Shown piece by piece: positions 33,300 to 44,967 of a DNA stretch of 64,000 bases. The translations under genes were made by a program, and so were the position numbers. The first letter of the stretch is position 1. Each line of letters begins with the position of its first letter. The notes under the pieces are model-generated. The model ran no database searches. It was not told the DNA's origin and saw nothing but the letters and a program-made list of their open reading frames with translations. This DNA is from Maniola hyperantus. Its lineage: Eukaryota; Arthropoda; Insecta; Lepidoptera; Nymphalidae. The stretch is taken from assembly GCF_902806685.2 (NCBI RefSeq), contig NC_048550.1:1841383-1905382 (forward strand), written 5' to 3'.

Positions 33300-33560
33300 T
33301 TTTAATAAGCCTCCTCTCAGAATGAGAGGCAGTTCAGATTGGCATTCACACACCTTTGAGAACGTTATGAAGAAATCTCAGGCATGCAGGTTTCCTCACG
33401 GTGTTTTCCTTCACCGTTAAAGCAAGTGATATTTAATTGCGTAAAAAACGCTTACTCCGACAAAATAGAGGTAAAATGGTGTGTACCCGGGATCGAACCC
33501 CCGACCTCCCGATTGGAAGGCGGACGTCTTAAGCACTAGGCTCTCATCGCTTCTACCTTA
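33300..33560 (-). mobile_element. tRNA-derived SINE family A, near full length
   Basis: Read on the minus strand it starts with a tRNA-like head ('cctagtgcttaagacgtccg', 'ggttcgatcccgggtac'), passes 'ttaacggtgaaggaaaacac' and ends 'cattctgagaggaggctta'. It is the reverse of the 38120 copy. The box spacing would allow tRNA prediction software to call it, but the context is a SINE. Confidence 0.75.
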
Positions 33561-34257
33561 TGGCATTTATAGTTATGAAAAATAAACGAGACGAGACACC
33601 ATCAATCGATGTCTTTTTCCATGTGTCTAGATGTCCGATGTGACACTTTTATAAAAACTAATTAATCAACCAATTGAATTAATTAAACAATTAATTAGTA
33701 TTTTTTACTCATTACAGTATTTGGAATAAGCACGATAATTATTTATAGTGTTAAATAGTTATTAATTTGACTAATTGCGAATGAAAACAGCGGGAAGAGT
33801 CACAAAATGGCGGGTGACGAGGACGCGCGCGCGGCAGTGACTGAACTGGCCACTGAATAGTTTTCAGGTTTGTTACTTGTTAAAGCATTTCCAACAGGGC
33901 TTTTCAACGATAAAGTATTAGTTTGTGGTAATGGCCTTATATTATGGGGTGGGGTTATACGTTCTACTACATAAGGTGCGTTATTTTTACCACAATAATA
34001 ATATGATGATGATGTTTTACGCTGTTGATTTATACATGTTGCAGTTGGTGCGAACAACGAAAACTTTTCTCATGAAACTTCTTCGTGGAGCTTTCCTCGT
34101 GCTTGTGCGTGGAGATAAGATAGATAGATAAGCATTTATTATAAAACAGCTTTAAACCTAACAGATTAATCCTTTAAATCGAGAGCAAGTTCAGTATTAC
34201 AAGCAAAAGCCTTAAATAATTTTAAGAGTTCCATACCTACCTGTTTTCGTTTAATAG

Positions 34258-34590
34258 GATATTATGAATGCGAAAGTGTATCTTTCTGTCTGTTTGTTAG
34301 CTTTTCAAGGCTTTTCCGCTAAGCCGAGTTTGACGAAATTCAGTGCAGACTGCAGAGACAGACATCACTCCCATATTATAAATGAGAAAGTGTTTGTTTC
34401 TTGGTTTGTCCTTCAATCACGTCGCAAAGGAGCAACGGATCGACTTGATTTTTTGCATGGGTATAGTTTAAGACCTGTAGAGTGACTTAGGCTACTTTTT
34501 ATCCCGGAAAATCAAAGAGTTCCCACGGGATTTTTAAAACCTAAATCCACGCATACGAAGTCGCCGGCATCAGCTAGTAGGCTTTATATC
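34258..34590 (+). repeat. two family A copies in tandem
   Basis: 'ggatattatgaatgcgaaag' begins a copy that is cut at about 34368 by another starting 'cccatattataaatgagaaa'. The second ends 'gcatacgaagtcgccggcat'. Nested or end-to-end insertion. Confidence 0.65.
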
Positions 34591-34912
34591 TCTAAAAATC
34601 AAAGAGTTCCCACAGAACTTTAAAAACTTTAAAACCACAAGGACAAAGTCGCAGATGGCAGGCAACATGTAGCTTATAATAATAGCGCAATCATAACAAC
34701 GCACCTGATTTTCGTGAACGCGTATTAAATCAAGAAAAGCGCTCAATGGAGTAGAATTACGCGTCGTGAATTATAGAGGAGCATTGTCTTTCACACTTGA
34801 ATCGTAATTGTACTGAATTAGTGATGAAGGACACGGATTGACCACCACCCGTGAAGCCACGGCGACTAAATCAGTTCTCAATATTATTTTCATAATGTTT
34901 ACTTGTGCCCTG

Positions 34913-35405
34913 TCATCTAAATATATAAAAGGAAAAGGTGACTGACTGACTGACTGAATGACTGACTGATCTATCAACGCACAGCTCAAACTACTGGACG
35001 GATCGGGCTGAAATTTGGCATGCAGATAGTTATTACGACGTAGACATCCGCTAAGAAAGGATTTTTGAAAATTCAACCCCTAAGGGGGTGAAATAGGGGT
35101 TTGAAGTTTGTGTAGTCCACGCGAACAAAGTCGCGAGCATAAGCTAGTTCATAATAATATCTAAGTAGGTACTTATTATTATACTAGCTTATGCTCGCGA
35201 CTTCGTTCGTGTGGACTACACAAATTTCAAACCCCTATTTCACCCCTTCAGGGGATGAATTTTCAAAAATCCTTTCTTAGCGGATGCCTACGTCATAATA
35301 TAGCTATCCGCATGCCAAATTTCAGCCCGATCCGTCCAGTAGTTTGTGCTGTGCGTTGATAGATCAGTCAGTCAGTCAGTCACCTTTTCCTTTTATATAC
35401 CTATT
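34913..35405. repeat. inverted pair of family B repeats
   Basis: One copy (34913-35150, minus) and a second (35180-35405, plus) face away from a 30-40-bp centre with their 'gctcgcgacttcgt' ends inward. The arms pair over about 220 bp, including the tetranucleotide runs at the outer ends. This forms the longest inverted repeat in the window apart from the large transposon. Confidence 0.8.
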
Positions 35406-35504
35406 TAGATTTAGATTAAAGTAATTCGTAGCTTGTACCGGTGAAAAGCGGTGGGTGATGATAAGCATCATTACTCATAATCCTTATCATACTATTATTT
35501 AAAA

Positions 35505-35885
35505 AAATGTGAAAGTGTAGATGTTTGTTACTCAATCACGCAAAAACGGCTGAACGGATTTGGATGAAATATGGAATGGAGCTAGATTATACCCTGGATT
35601 AACACATAAGCTAATTTTTATCCCGGAAAATCAAAGAGTTCCCGGGGGATTTTGAAAAATGTAAATCCACGCGGATGAAGTCGCGGGCATCAGCTAGTTA
35701 TGTTATAAATGCGAAAGAGTGTTGGTTTGTCCTTCAACCACATCGCAACAGAGCAACGAATCGACGTGATTTTTTGCATGGGTGCAGACCTGAATAGTGT
35801 GACATAAGCTACGGTTTATCCCGGAAAATTAAAGAGTTTCCTCGGGATTTAAAAAACCTAAATTATATGCATGAGTTCTGGCCAT
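35505..35885 (+). repeat. two family A copies in tandem
   Basis: First copy about 35505-35700 ('gcaaaaacggctgaacggat' to 'gcgggcatcagctagttatg'), second 35700-35880 ('tgttataaatgcgaaagagt' to 'gagttctggccatcatctag'). Confidence 0.6.
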
Positions 35886-35959
35886 CATCTAGTAGTTCAT
35901 AAAACTTTGGCCTCCTATTCGTGGGTGTCGGGGATTCGATCCCGGGCACCACTGGCGCC

Positions 35960-36235
35960 GATTCTGTTGTCTTTCTCTAAACTTAATTTAGATTATCTAC
36001 ATCCTCGTCTTTTTGTTATGGCTACAAAAGGACGGAACATGAATTTTACATTTAAATACTAAATTTTTGTGCACGCTACAAATTTAAACAATACCTACGT
36101 TCGCAACAAAGTCACAAGGTTTGACGGCTCTAAATTAAATTTAAAATTGTCAAACTGTGCCTATCCTTTTCATATTATATTAGTAAGAAGAGGGTGCTCT
36201 AAAATTTAGTTGTGCTCAGAATCAGTACCTATGTC
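35960..36235. mobile_element. TIR element family K copy
   Basis: 'gattctgttgtctttctcta' on the left and 'gttgtgctcagaatcagtac' on the right match 52380-52874 and 63190-63470. The interior has paired AT-rich arms ('tgtcaaactgtgcctatcct'). Confidence 0.6.
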
Positions 36236-36581
36236 GCTCTATATGACGTATTTATATCCGGTCCGTTGCATTCATTCGTTGTTGTGGTGCTATTGAAGGA
36301 CAAATCAACAAATCACTTTTCACAAAACAACAAACTTTTGGTTTCAAATATGTATTCTGTACTATGGGTGCGATAATAGAGTTGGTCAGCTATGGCGTCA
36401 GTTGGACAAAATAATTACAGGGGGCAAAGGACGCCACGCCATATTTTAGATAGCATAAGCATAGACATACTACCCCTTAGTAATTATTTTTCAAGTTGCA
36501 ATTTGATGACATAATTTATAGGGTTCCATACCCGAAGATTGGCAACGGGACGGGTTACCGAAGGTAGCTTTTGTACTGGTT

Positions 36582-36888
36582 AAGCGCAATACACATTGAG
36601 CCCGCCAGGCCGCCGACATTTGTCGGCGGTCTAGTTGGCGGCTTCACTTATTACAAGTCGGAAAATTTGGTCGGCGGCATGCGGCTTGAGATGAGAAATT
36701 TATTTGGCAGTCAGTGATTGCCGCGTGTCGATGCCGGGCAACTAAACGCAGGCGTACCAAAGCCGCCAACATGTCGGCGGGTTACACGCGCGGGCGCATG
36801 TTGCCGACTTGATTCTTTTCATACAGGCCGCCGGGTTGTGTCGCCGGGCTTTGTCGGCGGCCCGGCGGGCTCAATGTGTATTGCGCTT
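36582..36888. mobile_element. 307-bp GC-rich MITE with long inverted ends
   Basis: Left 'aagcgcaatacacattgagc' and right 'gctcaatgtgtattgcgctt' are exact inverse for 20 bp, continuing with small differences into 'ccgccaggccgccgaca'. The interior is rich in gccgac/gtcggc motifs. It is distinct in base composition from its AT-rich surroundings. Confidence 0.85.
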
Positions 36889-37044
36889 TACGGAACAAAA
36901 ACGTCTATGAGTCGTTTCCCGTCTAATCGATATTTTAATCGGAATAGTGACGGGCGACATCAATTTGTTGGACGAATGGAATCGGCTTTATTGCCTTGGT
37001 TTTGTCAGGCGCCGTCATTATTATCACGATTAACCCATCGCTGG

Positions 37045-37330
37045 CCCACAACTGAGTCTCCTCTCAGAATGAAAAGAAAGAAAGAAAGAAGAAAGAAAAG
37101 AAGTTTATTTACACATCACATCTTATGACTAAGATCTGATTATTTCGACGCTTCTTCCACTGAGCATTAAGCTGGCCGGAACAAACCGTCTTGTGTGGCA
37201 CAACCCGAAAAAGGGTCCCAGCTCAGCATTATGCTGTATGCCTTGTTGAAAAGGGTTTAGGGTTTCTCCCACGCTGGCTAAGTGCGGATTGACAGGCTTC
37301 ACACACCTTTGAGAACATTATGCAGAACTC
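37045..37330 (-). mobile_element. SINE family A fragment with an insertion
   Basis: 'tctcctctcagaatgaaa' at 37061 and 'gctggctaagtgcggattga' at 37275 match the SINE A tail and middle in reverse. About 200 bp with an aaag-rich run separate them. Confidence 0.5.
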
Positions 37331-37539
37331 TTCATGAAGAAAAGTTTATTTACTTTGTTCTTAAAGAAAGAAAAATCTCAATTGTTCTATGGAACTAATC
37401 AGGATAAAATTATCTCATTCTGTCCGAAGACGTCAAGTTCTATCCTTAGGACCCCAAAATGGCTATTAATTTTTCGAAGTGCCCTGCCCATTGCCACTTC
37501 AGCTTCGCCATAATATTTCGCCACAATATTAGGTACACC

Positions 37540-37775
37540 TATACTAGCTGATGCTCGCGACTTCTTTCGCGTGGACTACACAAAATTTCAAACCCCTATT
37601 TCACCCCTTTAGGGCTTCAATTTTCAAAAATCCTTTCTTAGCAGATGCCTACGTCATAATAGCTATCCGCATGCCAAATTTCAGCCCGATCCGCCCAGTA
37701 GTTTGAGCTGTGCGTTGATAGATCAGTCAGTCAGTCAGTCACCTTTTCCTTTTATAATATATTTAGATTAGATTT
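37540..37775 (+). repeat. dispersed repeat family B copy
   Basis: 'actagctgatgctcgcgact' to 'agtcagtcaccttttccttt', plus orientation, with the usual internal 'catgccaaatttcagcccga'. Confidence 0.7.
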
Positions 37776-38119
37776 AGATAATTTAGATTAGATACTAAGT
37801 ACCTAGTTATGAGTTTGAGTCAACGACCAACAATTTATCTACGACCATTGACCGTTCAGCTAGGAGGTTCAACCATCCGTCATCCGTCCGTCCTAACTGC
37901 GAATTACGGACTCGTTATACTAATGCCACGCTTTATTATAGCGATGCGGAGGACATTATAGTTTACAGTTTCCTAATTCAATTATAAATAGATTTTTTTT
38001 TTAATTTGTACCAAAAACATTTACAACAAAGAGAAAATCAGTAAAAGTGGACAGGGATTAGATACATTACGGGCAAGTATGTTCACAAACATGCCCATAT
38101 CACTATTTATTTTTATTAA

Positions 38120-38450
38120 TTTAAAAGCTGTGATAGCCTAGTGGTTAGGACGTCCGCCTTCTAATCGGAGGTCGGGGGTTCGATCGCAGGCACGCACCTC
38201 TAACTTTCGGAGTTATGTGCGTATTAAGTAATTAAATATCACTTGCTTTAACGGTGAAGGAAAACATCGTGAGGAAACCTGCATGCCTGAGAGTTCGCCA
38301 TAATGTTCTCAAAGGTGTGTGAAGTCTACCAATCCGCACATGGCCAGCGTGGTAGACTATGGCCAAACCCTTCTCACTCTGAGAGGAGACCAGTGCTCTG
38401 TAGTGAGCCGGCGGTAGGTTGATCATGATAATGAATAGGTAGGTATGTAA
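38120..38450 (+). mobile_element. tRNA-derived SINE family A, best copy
   Basis: Head 'gtgatagcctagtggttagg' (A box) and 'gggttcgatcgcaggcacgc' (B box), then 'cacctctaactttcggagtt', 'ttaacggtgaaggaaaacat', 'gtgaagtctaccaatccgca', 'tgagaggagaccagtgctct' and 'gttgatcatgataatgaat'. It shows the full family layout; other copies are 12400, 20023, 33300, 37045 and 46060. Confidence 0.8.
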
Positions 38451-38689
38451 TGTATGGAGAAGTGCGTAGGATGTATAACCTCAAACCTTTGATTCCCTAT
38501 TTCCCCTTTGTTCTAATTGGCTCTAATTATGCAACGCATCGTGGGACATAAAGTCACATAGAGCGCAGGTGCGAACTGCGAGGTCCGTACAATGACGTGT
38601 TGGTTGCGGTTCGATGCTCGCCCGTTTTTTGGTTCACCTCAGCTCATCTGATTATTTTGTGCGTTTCCATTATTTCACGACACCAAAAT

Positions 38690-38741
38690 CCATACTCCAT
38701 ACTAATATTATAAATGCGAAAGTGTGTCTGTCTGTCTGTCC

Positions 38742-38773
<32 letters not shown>

Positions 38774-39145
38774 GCTAGCCTTTCACGGCCCAACCGTTAG
38801 AACGATTTTGACGAAATTTACACAGCGGTACAGCGGTAGCTTACATCCCGGGGAAGGACATGTTCCCACGGGATTTTAAAAAACCTAAATCTACGCGGAC
38901 GAAGTCGCGGGCATCATCTAGTTATATATAATATACTTCCATACTAATATTATAAATGCGAAAGTGTGTCTGTCTGTCTGCTAGCTTTTCTCGGTTCATC
39001 CCTTCAACCGATTTTGACGAAATCAGGTACAGAGATAGCTTACATCCCGGGGACATAGGCTACTTTTTATTTCGGAAAATAAAACCCACGTGGAGTTCCC
39101 ACGGGATTTAAAAACCTTGATCCACGCGGGCATCACATAGCATGA
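38690..39145 (+). repeat. two family A copies in tandem
   Basis: Copy 1 (38697-38925) has a long tgtc tetranucleotide run (38727-38773), 'gaacgattttgacgaaattt' and 'gaagtcgcgggcatcatcta'. Copy 2 (38940-39145) follows directly with 'ctaatattataaatgcgaaa'. Both lie in plus orientation. Confidence 0.75.
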
Positions 39146-39393
39146 ATTAAGCTATTCATCATCATTGGTACACCCATAGACACCACAGCTGGTGGACTTC
39201 ATAGAGGAGACCGTGCTCGCGTGGTGGCTAGTGATGGATTCAAATAATGATGATGATTTAAATAATTCAAATATTAAAACAAGTAATTTAAAAAGTTTTC
39301 GAAAACAACCCTGACTGCGGTTTGCAGTTGCACTGCATCTTTTTCAGCCCGCACATTAAAGCAAATAAATCCGCCATTTTGTCTTTTTAAGAA

Positions 39394-39805
39394 TTGTATT
39401 TACCCAGTGACACTAAGATGAATCTCAAAACGTATCAATCATCAAAATCGGCTGAGACGTTGAGTAGTCGGTTCTGTAGTGCATCAGCTATGTTTGCTGA
39501 AGCGCGGACAGATGGCTTCGATCTGGCGGAAGAAAACAGCATCACTATTGTCCAGAGTCCGAGGAAGCAGCAACGGGATCCTGCGCATGATAGCGGACAA
39601 AATGGATAGTCCTCTGATGGGGAAACTCGTGCAGAGGACTAAATCCCTTTTAGTTATTAAGTACTATCATAGTGATTAAGTATTTTGTTACTAACTCCTT
39701 AGTGTTTAAGTATTAACATAGTTATTAAGTATTTATTGTTACTAACACATAATGGATCAATTGTTGTCCGATTTAATAAATAAATTGAAATTGAAATTGT
39801 AGGTA
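39394..39805 (+). repeat. probable retroelement 3' end with 'gaaattgaaattg' tail
   Basis: A modest open frame (39394-39609) is followed by 'agtattaacatagttattaa'-type repeats and a tail 'aataaataaattgaaattga'. Such tails are common at LINE and SINE 3' ends. No reverse transcriptase motif remains, so the class is open. Confidence 0.4.
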
Positions 39806-39904
39806 GTTACGAGCGGACGTAGGGACAGACATAGGGTACACAATAAATGTACCTATACGTACAGATCAAACATATAACCCTCTTTTTGGGCTTCGCCGCA
39901 GTTG

Positions 39905-40025
39905 AGTAAGAATTAAGGAGCACCCGAGCTAACCCGGTGCGGGCGAGCGCGGGTGACGTGCGGGTGCGCAGGGCGTCCCCCGCCTCATACCCCGATTGCC
40001 ATCTCAACCTGTCGCGGACTATACA
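39905..40025. mobile_element. MITE family G copy
   Basis: 'cgattgccatctcaacctgt' followed by 'cgcggactatac' on the right; the interior 'cggtgcgggcgagcgcgggt' matches the copies at 18145 and 51605. Its left end is truncated. Confidence 0.55.
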
Positions 40026-40385
40026 TTATAATCCGAAGAGAACATAATAATACAGTGGAAACCAGCTCAAATATTACAATAGCGCTTCCTCTTCCTGATT
40101 TTTTGTTCTAGCTCAATGCAGCTTCTTTTGCTGTTATTTGCCAATTTACGTCTTAATTGAGTTAAGTATACCTACCTTCGTACGTTAGGAATATTTTAAG
40201 TAACCATTTTACTTACTTAATTTAACTTCAGCATTTTTTATTTTGAATGCGATAATTACGAATTTCAAAACACATCAGTTGACATTCATCATAAAGTGAA
40301 AAAAATATAAAAATCATTAGAAACAAATATAAAAATGTACATTACATTTTTTCAAGCATTTTTTAGATTTAAATAGAGAACTCTA

Positions 40386-40703
40386 CTACTTACTAAAGAA
40401 ACAGGAAAAACAAGCAATACACACACCATACAAATCTTCCAAGTAGAACACACTCAACGTACCCATAGTACGTTTCACTGCGACACCTTGGATCATCCTC
40501 AGATGTAAGTACTTAGGCAACACAATGCACATTTGCAAGGCAATTTTTTGTAATACATTAAGAAGAAACGTAAAAGCTTCTTCTTCTTCGCGTCTTAGTA
40601 TTTCTTTTACAGTTTTGAAGACAGATACTAAATTCTGCATGTACTTATCTAAAAATCTACATTCATACTTATAATCCGTACAAAATGACTCATCACGCGC
40701 CAT
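40386..40703 (-). CDS. 105-aa open frame starting in a MITE end; uncertain
   Basis: A single open frame starting MARDESFCTDYKYE, with the charged run KEILRREEEEAF near residues 48-59 and a Cys-containing end. Its first codons lie in the 'atggcgcgtga' terminus of the MITE at 40695-40822. No family is recognised and no intron is needed. It may be a chance frame; the lack of similarity to anything recognised and the repeat-derived start argue against a conserved gene. Confidence 0.15.
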   Translation of the reverse strand: MARDESFCTDYKYECRFLDKYMQNLVSVFKTVKEILRREEEEAFTFLLNVLQKIALQMCIVLPKYLHLRMIQGVAVKRTMGTLSVFYLEDLYGVCIACFSCFFSK

Positions 40704-40822
40704 TTTACTCTCTCTATGGGTTACCTATCATGACAAAATTACGGTTCACCTTTAAAATAAGGACTCAAATCGTACTTTTGAGATGAAATTTGACACAAAA
40801 AGTTAAAATGGCGCGTGAGGAG
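40695..40822. mobile_element. MITE family H copy
   Basis: 'tcacgcgccattttactctc' left and 'aaaagttaaaatggcgcgtg' right, with 'cacctttaaaataaggactc' in the centre, match 29963-30090. The left arm has diverged more than the right. Confidence 0.65.
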
Positions 40823-40829
40823 TTAATTT

Positions 40830-41810
40830 TTACGTGTTATACAGTATAACTGTACAAACAACATTTTGTAAAAGAAAAACCAGAAGAACACACAATAACT
40901 CTATCGGTAAATCAATTTTGTGTTGGCCAACAATAAACAAAAAATTCCCATGAATTAACCTCTAATCTTTACGCGATCAGTTAACAAAAGAATCATGATA
41001 TTATTCTACGCTTGCCCATGTAAGTACATACCATTAATTCTTACATAGGTGATTGGAATGATACTTGTATACTTAATTACTACATATCTATATACTTGAT
41101 AGCATAGTGGCACCTATAGTGGTAAAGATGTCGGCTTCATATACGGGACGTCGAGGAATCCCGAGCATGCACCTCTAACTTTTCGGAGTTCATTGTGAGG
41201 AGGTTGTCATTGGGAGGCCTAAAACGCCCAAACTCCGCCCGGTCACCTTGTACGAAGCGAAGCGTAAAGGGCCTCAAAACCCATGTACCACCATGCCTCT
41301 ACCATGTATTTCCCATCCAACCATGAGAAACCTTCAAAATGGCATACAGGCCTCGTGGATGAACAGACAAAAAACAATTGCACTATAATTTATTATAAGT
41401 GCCGGACGCAAGCACGGCTGCTCAGTTTGACATACGCAGCCGTAAAACGCGCACCAATTCAATTACTTTTTTTAAAATTTTATCTTTTTTCCATCTTCTT
41501 AGTTAATAGGCAAAGGCCAAACATCATACAGCCTAATCAGTTCGAAACTATTTTTTTATTGAATAAAATCGTGGTTAATTCCTTTTTAAATGGAAACTAA
41601 GTAGTAAAGTAGAGATAAAACAATGCATCGGAGTTGACTATACAGGTTTTATGGTATAGTTTATAGTAATTTTATAGTCTAAACGAGTTTTGCATAGGTC
41701 AGTGCCTCGCTAAGTGCAGTTTGTATCTATAGAGGATGCGCTAGGCTGTTGCATTTTGATCAAAATGGATCGGTTCATTATATTGGTAAGTATACACAGT
41801 ACAAATAATA
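40830..41810. other. no gene seen
   Basis: AT-rich DNA with a degraded SINE family A head near 41105-41200 ('ggtaaagatgtcggcttcat', 'catgcacctctaacttttcg'). The open frames present show no recognisable protein. Confidence 0.4.
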
Positions 41811-41814
41811 TTTA

Positions 41815-42030
41815 TAACTAGATGATGCCCGCGACTGCGTCCGCGTGGATTTATGTTTTATTAAAATCCTATGGGAACTCTTTAATTTTCCGGGATAAAG
41901 TAGCCTATGTCCTTCCCCGGGATGTAAGCTAACTCTATACCAAATTTCATCAAAATCGGTTAAACTGTTGGGCCGTGAAAAGCTAGCAGACAGACAGACA
42001 CACTTTTAATATGGAAGTATGGATAAAATG
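41815..42030 (-). repeat. dispersed repeat family A copy
   Basis: Plus-strand text 'gatgatgcccgcgactgcgt', 'ttccccgggatgtaagctaa' and 'aaagctagcagacagacaga' is the reverse of the family A layout. A shorter variant copy follows at 42110-42265. Confidence 0.7.
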
Positions 42031-42509
42031 TCTGTGACATACAGGTATACAAACGAATTAGCGGAAACAGTAAGGGTTTCCGTATTTTACTACAGAACCA
42101 ATTTTTTTTCACTAGCTCACGCCCGTGACTTCGTACGCGTGGACTTAGGTTTTTTAATCCCTTGGAAACTCTTTGATTTCACGGGATAAAAGTCTATGTC
42201 ACTCTCCAGGTCTTTGAAAAATCCCATCCAAAAAATCACGTCAATCCGTTGCTCCGTTGCGACGTGATTTTATCACCGCCTGTCAGCTTGTTAATTTTGT
42301 TTAGCTTTTACCCAACACGTTGCTTTTACCTGATAATAACGATTATTAATATACCTTCATGATTGACATATCCTTGAAGTTATATCACTACCTCATTATC
42401 GTGGTTTTCGTCCAAGGCTTGCTTCCGGACACTTGATAGGTACCTATTTACATATTTTAACTGCGAAGTAAAACATTAGCTATGGGAAAACGGAGAAACC
42501 CTATCATGA

Positions 42510-42785
42510 TGATGATGCAGTCTAAGGTGAAAGCGGGCTAACATGGAAGGGGAATGGCAGTTAAACCTATGCCCCTTTTGGTTTCTACACGGCATCGCAC
42601 CGGAACGCTAAATCGCTTGACGGCACGGCTTTGCCGGTAGGGTGGTAACTAACCACGGCTGAAGCCTCCCACCAGACCAGACCAGAAATTTAGAAATTAT
42701 ATAATCGATATCCAGGAATCGAATCCGTGGCCTCCCACTAATAAGACCACAGTTACCACTGCACCAGGAAGGTCGTCAAAATAGT
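42510..42785 (-). mobile_element. tRNA-derived SINE family C, long copy
   Basis: 'gatgatgatgcagtctaagg' to 'ccactgcaccaggaaggtcg', with 'ggcatcgcaccggaacgcta' and 'gtagggtggtaactaaccac' inside. The tRNA-like head reads on the minus strand. Confidence 0.65.
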
Positions 42786-43175
42786 CACCGGCATGGTCTG
42801 CCAACGCTGCGCTTTCTGGTGCAGGATCGCCATTCCAGCACCTTGAGACCCCAACCTGTACCGAATCTTTGAACTATGTGCCTCGCCCATTGTCACGTCA
42901 CCTTCGGAAATCACAAGCCGTCAAACTGTGTTGGTTAATTTGGCTCTTCTACTTCTTCTTCTTGAAATGCTGTCTCCTATCGGAGGTTGGCAATCATTAG
43001 GGCTATTTGCACCTTGAACACTGCTGCTCGGAAAAGAGATCGGGTACTCTTCTGCCGGCTATTTTCCCCTGAATGAGAATGAGAATGAAGAATGACCTGA
43101 AGGAGGTCGTATTTGCTATTTCTCATTATTGCTATGTTTCTTCTACGGATCGCCTCATTTCTGATATACACCGAG
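42786..43175 (-). pseudogene. LINE ORF2 C-terminal fragment
   Basis: 'gtctgccaacgctgcgcttt' and 'tatgtgcctcgcccattgtc' (plus strand) are typical reverse-complement LINE ORF2 text; at 43130-43170 the minus strand reads IRNEAIRRRN, part of the same protein. The segment is interrupted and rearranged. Related to 30405-30990. Confidence 0.5.
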
Positions 43176-44160
43176 CGAAAATCAAACTCTCGAGCTCTTA
43201 CTTATAAGAGCTAGCGCGCACCACGGTGCGGTAACTTGCGGTGCGTTTTAAATTCCGAAAATTTGAATTTTAATCTGTCAAAATCCAGTGCGGAAATATT
43301 TCCGCAGTGCGCGCACTTTAATGTAGTTCTATAGTTCACAGATTTTGCGGAAAAAAACGTAGGTAGGTACTTACGGAAAGGAGATGGACAAAAATAAAAA
43401 TTGTATGGAGGCATGCCCCAGAATGTACAGAGATGATAATAAATGTGCCATTTTATAAATGTAGAGATGATATAATCTGCCATTTATAATAGTAAAAATC
43501 TTCTATTTTAAGAAAAAAAAGTCGCATGTTGGTTTGCAGTCGTGACATTAAGTTCATGATAGGCATAGTTCAGCCTGGGGCAAATTTTATCCATCTCGTT
43601 TACCATGGTACGCGTTAGCTCTTAGATCATAGCGCTCACCACTGCGACAGGGAGGTTGTCCTGCACTTGTCCTGCGTTCGTCGGATTGGATTACATGATT
43701 TACATGACGTCATGTGTCCACAAGTTATGCCCACATCGTTAGGGTTGTGTGACCTCGCAACCGCCTACTCGATCCCATAGCCTTTCAATTGTCAATGCAA
43801 CAATTATAAGTCGATTAGGATTATTACACACGATTACAATTGACTAACACCTACTGGCGTGATTCGTGTAAATACAGACTACAGTAGGTATTATATATAT
43901 TAGATACCTAGAGTCAAGGTTAACTTTTTAGAATTTGGATCAATAAACAAATACGTAAATGTTATCGACAATAGTACTCTACTATACACCCAATTTCTAT
44001 TCTCACCTTGTACTCAACGTAATCTTATGCAATGATTTTCTGTTTTTTACACGACAGCCCAAAAAAGGAGCGTACCTAATGTTTTCACTTTTCAGCGTTC
44101 AGGTAGATAAGTATGTGAGCTTTTTATCTGCATGTTTGAGAGTTATGCAGACTTCCATAC
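43176..44160. other. no gene seen
   Basis: Mixed sequence with a GC-rich patch at 43200-43320 including a small palindrome (gtgcggaaatatttccgc). No coding frame resembles a known protein. Confidence 0.4.
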
Positions 44161-44164
44161 TATC

Positions 44165-44405
44165 CATATCTATACTAATATCATAAATGCGAAAGTGTGT
44201 CTGTCTGTCTGTCTGCCTGTTTATTTGTCTGTCTGCTAGCTTTTCACAGCCCATCCGTTTACCCGATTTCAATGAAATTTGGTACAGAGATAGTTTGCAT
44301 CCCGAGGACATAGGCTACTTTGACTAAAATCAAAGAGTTCCCACGGTATTTTAATACTTAAACCTAAATCTACACGGACGAATTCGCGGACATCATCTAG
44401 TTCAT
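44165..44405 (+). repeat. dispersed repeat family A copy
   Basis: 'tatactaatatcataaatgc', a tgtc run, 'gatttcaatgaaatttggta' and 'aattcgcggacatcatctag'. Plus orientation. A piece of SINE A follows at 44420-44520. Confidence 0.7.
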
Positions 44406-44967
44406 AATATTGTCAAAGCTGTATAAACTGCCAATTCGCACTTGGCCAGCGTGGTAGAGACTGGTCAGAGTTTATCATGACATGGGTTTATCATGAAGAT
44501 GATAAAAATTAGGCATGAAATGCAAATATGCAATAGCTGCTTCCACGTTAGAACTATTGAACATTGCGCTCGGCGCCTCGGCCTCTGTAAACAATAGTAT
44601 GACGTCACTTATAGTTTAGGGCACCAACCACACTCCAGCTGCAATCTAGAGACCTTGACCACTGCGCTATTGTGAGTTTTCGGCCGCTTTATATTAATTA
44701 CCTGCATTATTCATACGATCACAGTTTTTTTGTGATTTGTGAAACCAGGGACACTATGATATAACAATGAACAAATTTTATCATAAAGGTGCCTCATTAT
44801 GGCGCGATTACATTAATTGGTCGTTTACATACGGATACGTATGGAATTGGGTATTTGACTAGATCAAAAATAAATTATTACTCAGTATTTATTAAATAGA
44901 GTCAGGCATGCCCGAAAAACTGAGGTATCAATGAGGGTTTCCTCCTCCCCAAACGAATAAAAATATC

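Noticed and set aside
33480..33560. tRNA gene on the minus strand
   Set aside because: The A- and B-box-like text is the head of SINE family A, followed by the SINE body also seen at 38120-38450; no complete acceptor stem.
33805..33860. Short ATG frame in a CpG-rich patch (atggcgggtgacgaggacgc)
   Set aside because: Only 17 codons before a stop, no convincing donor; could be a first exon but cannot be supported.
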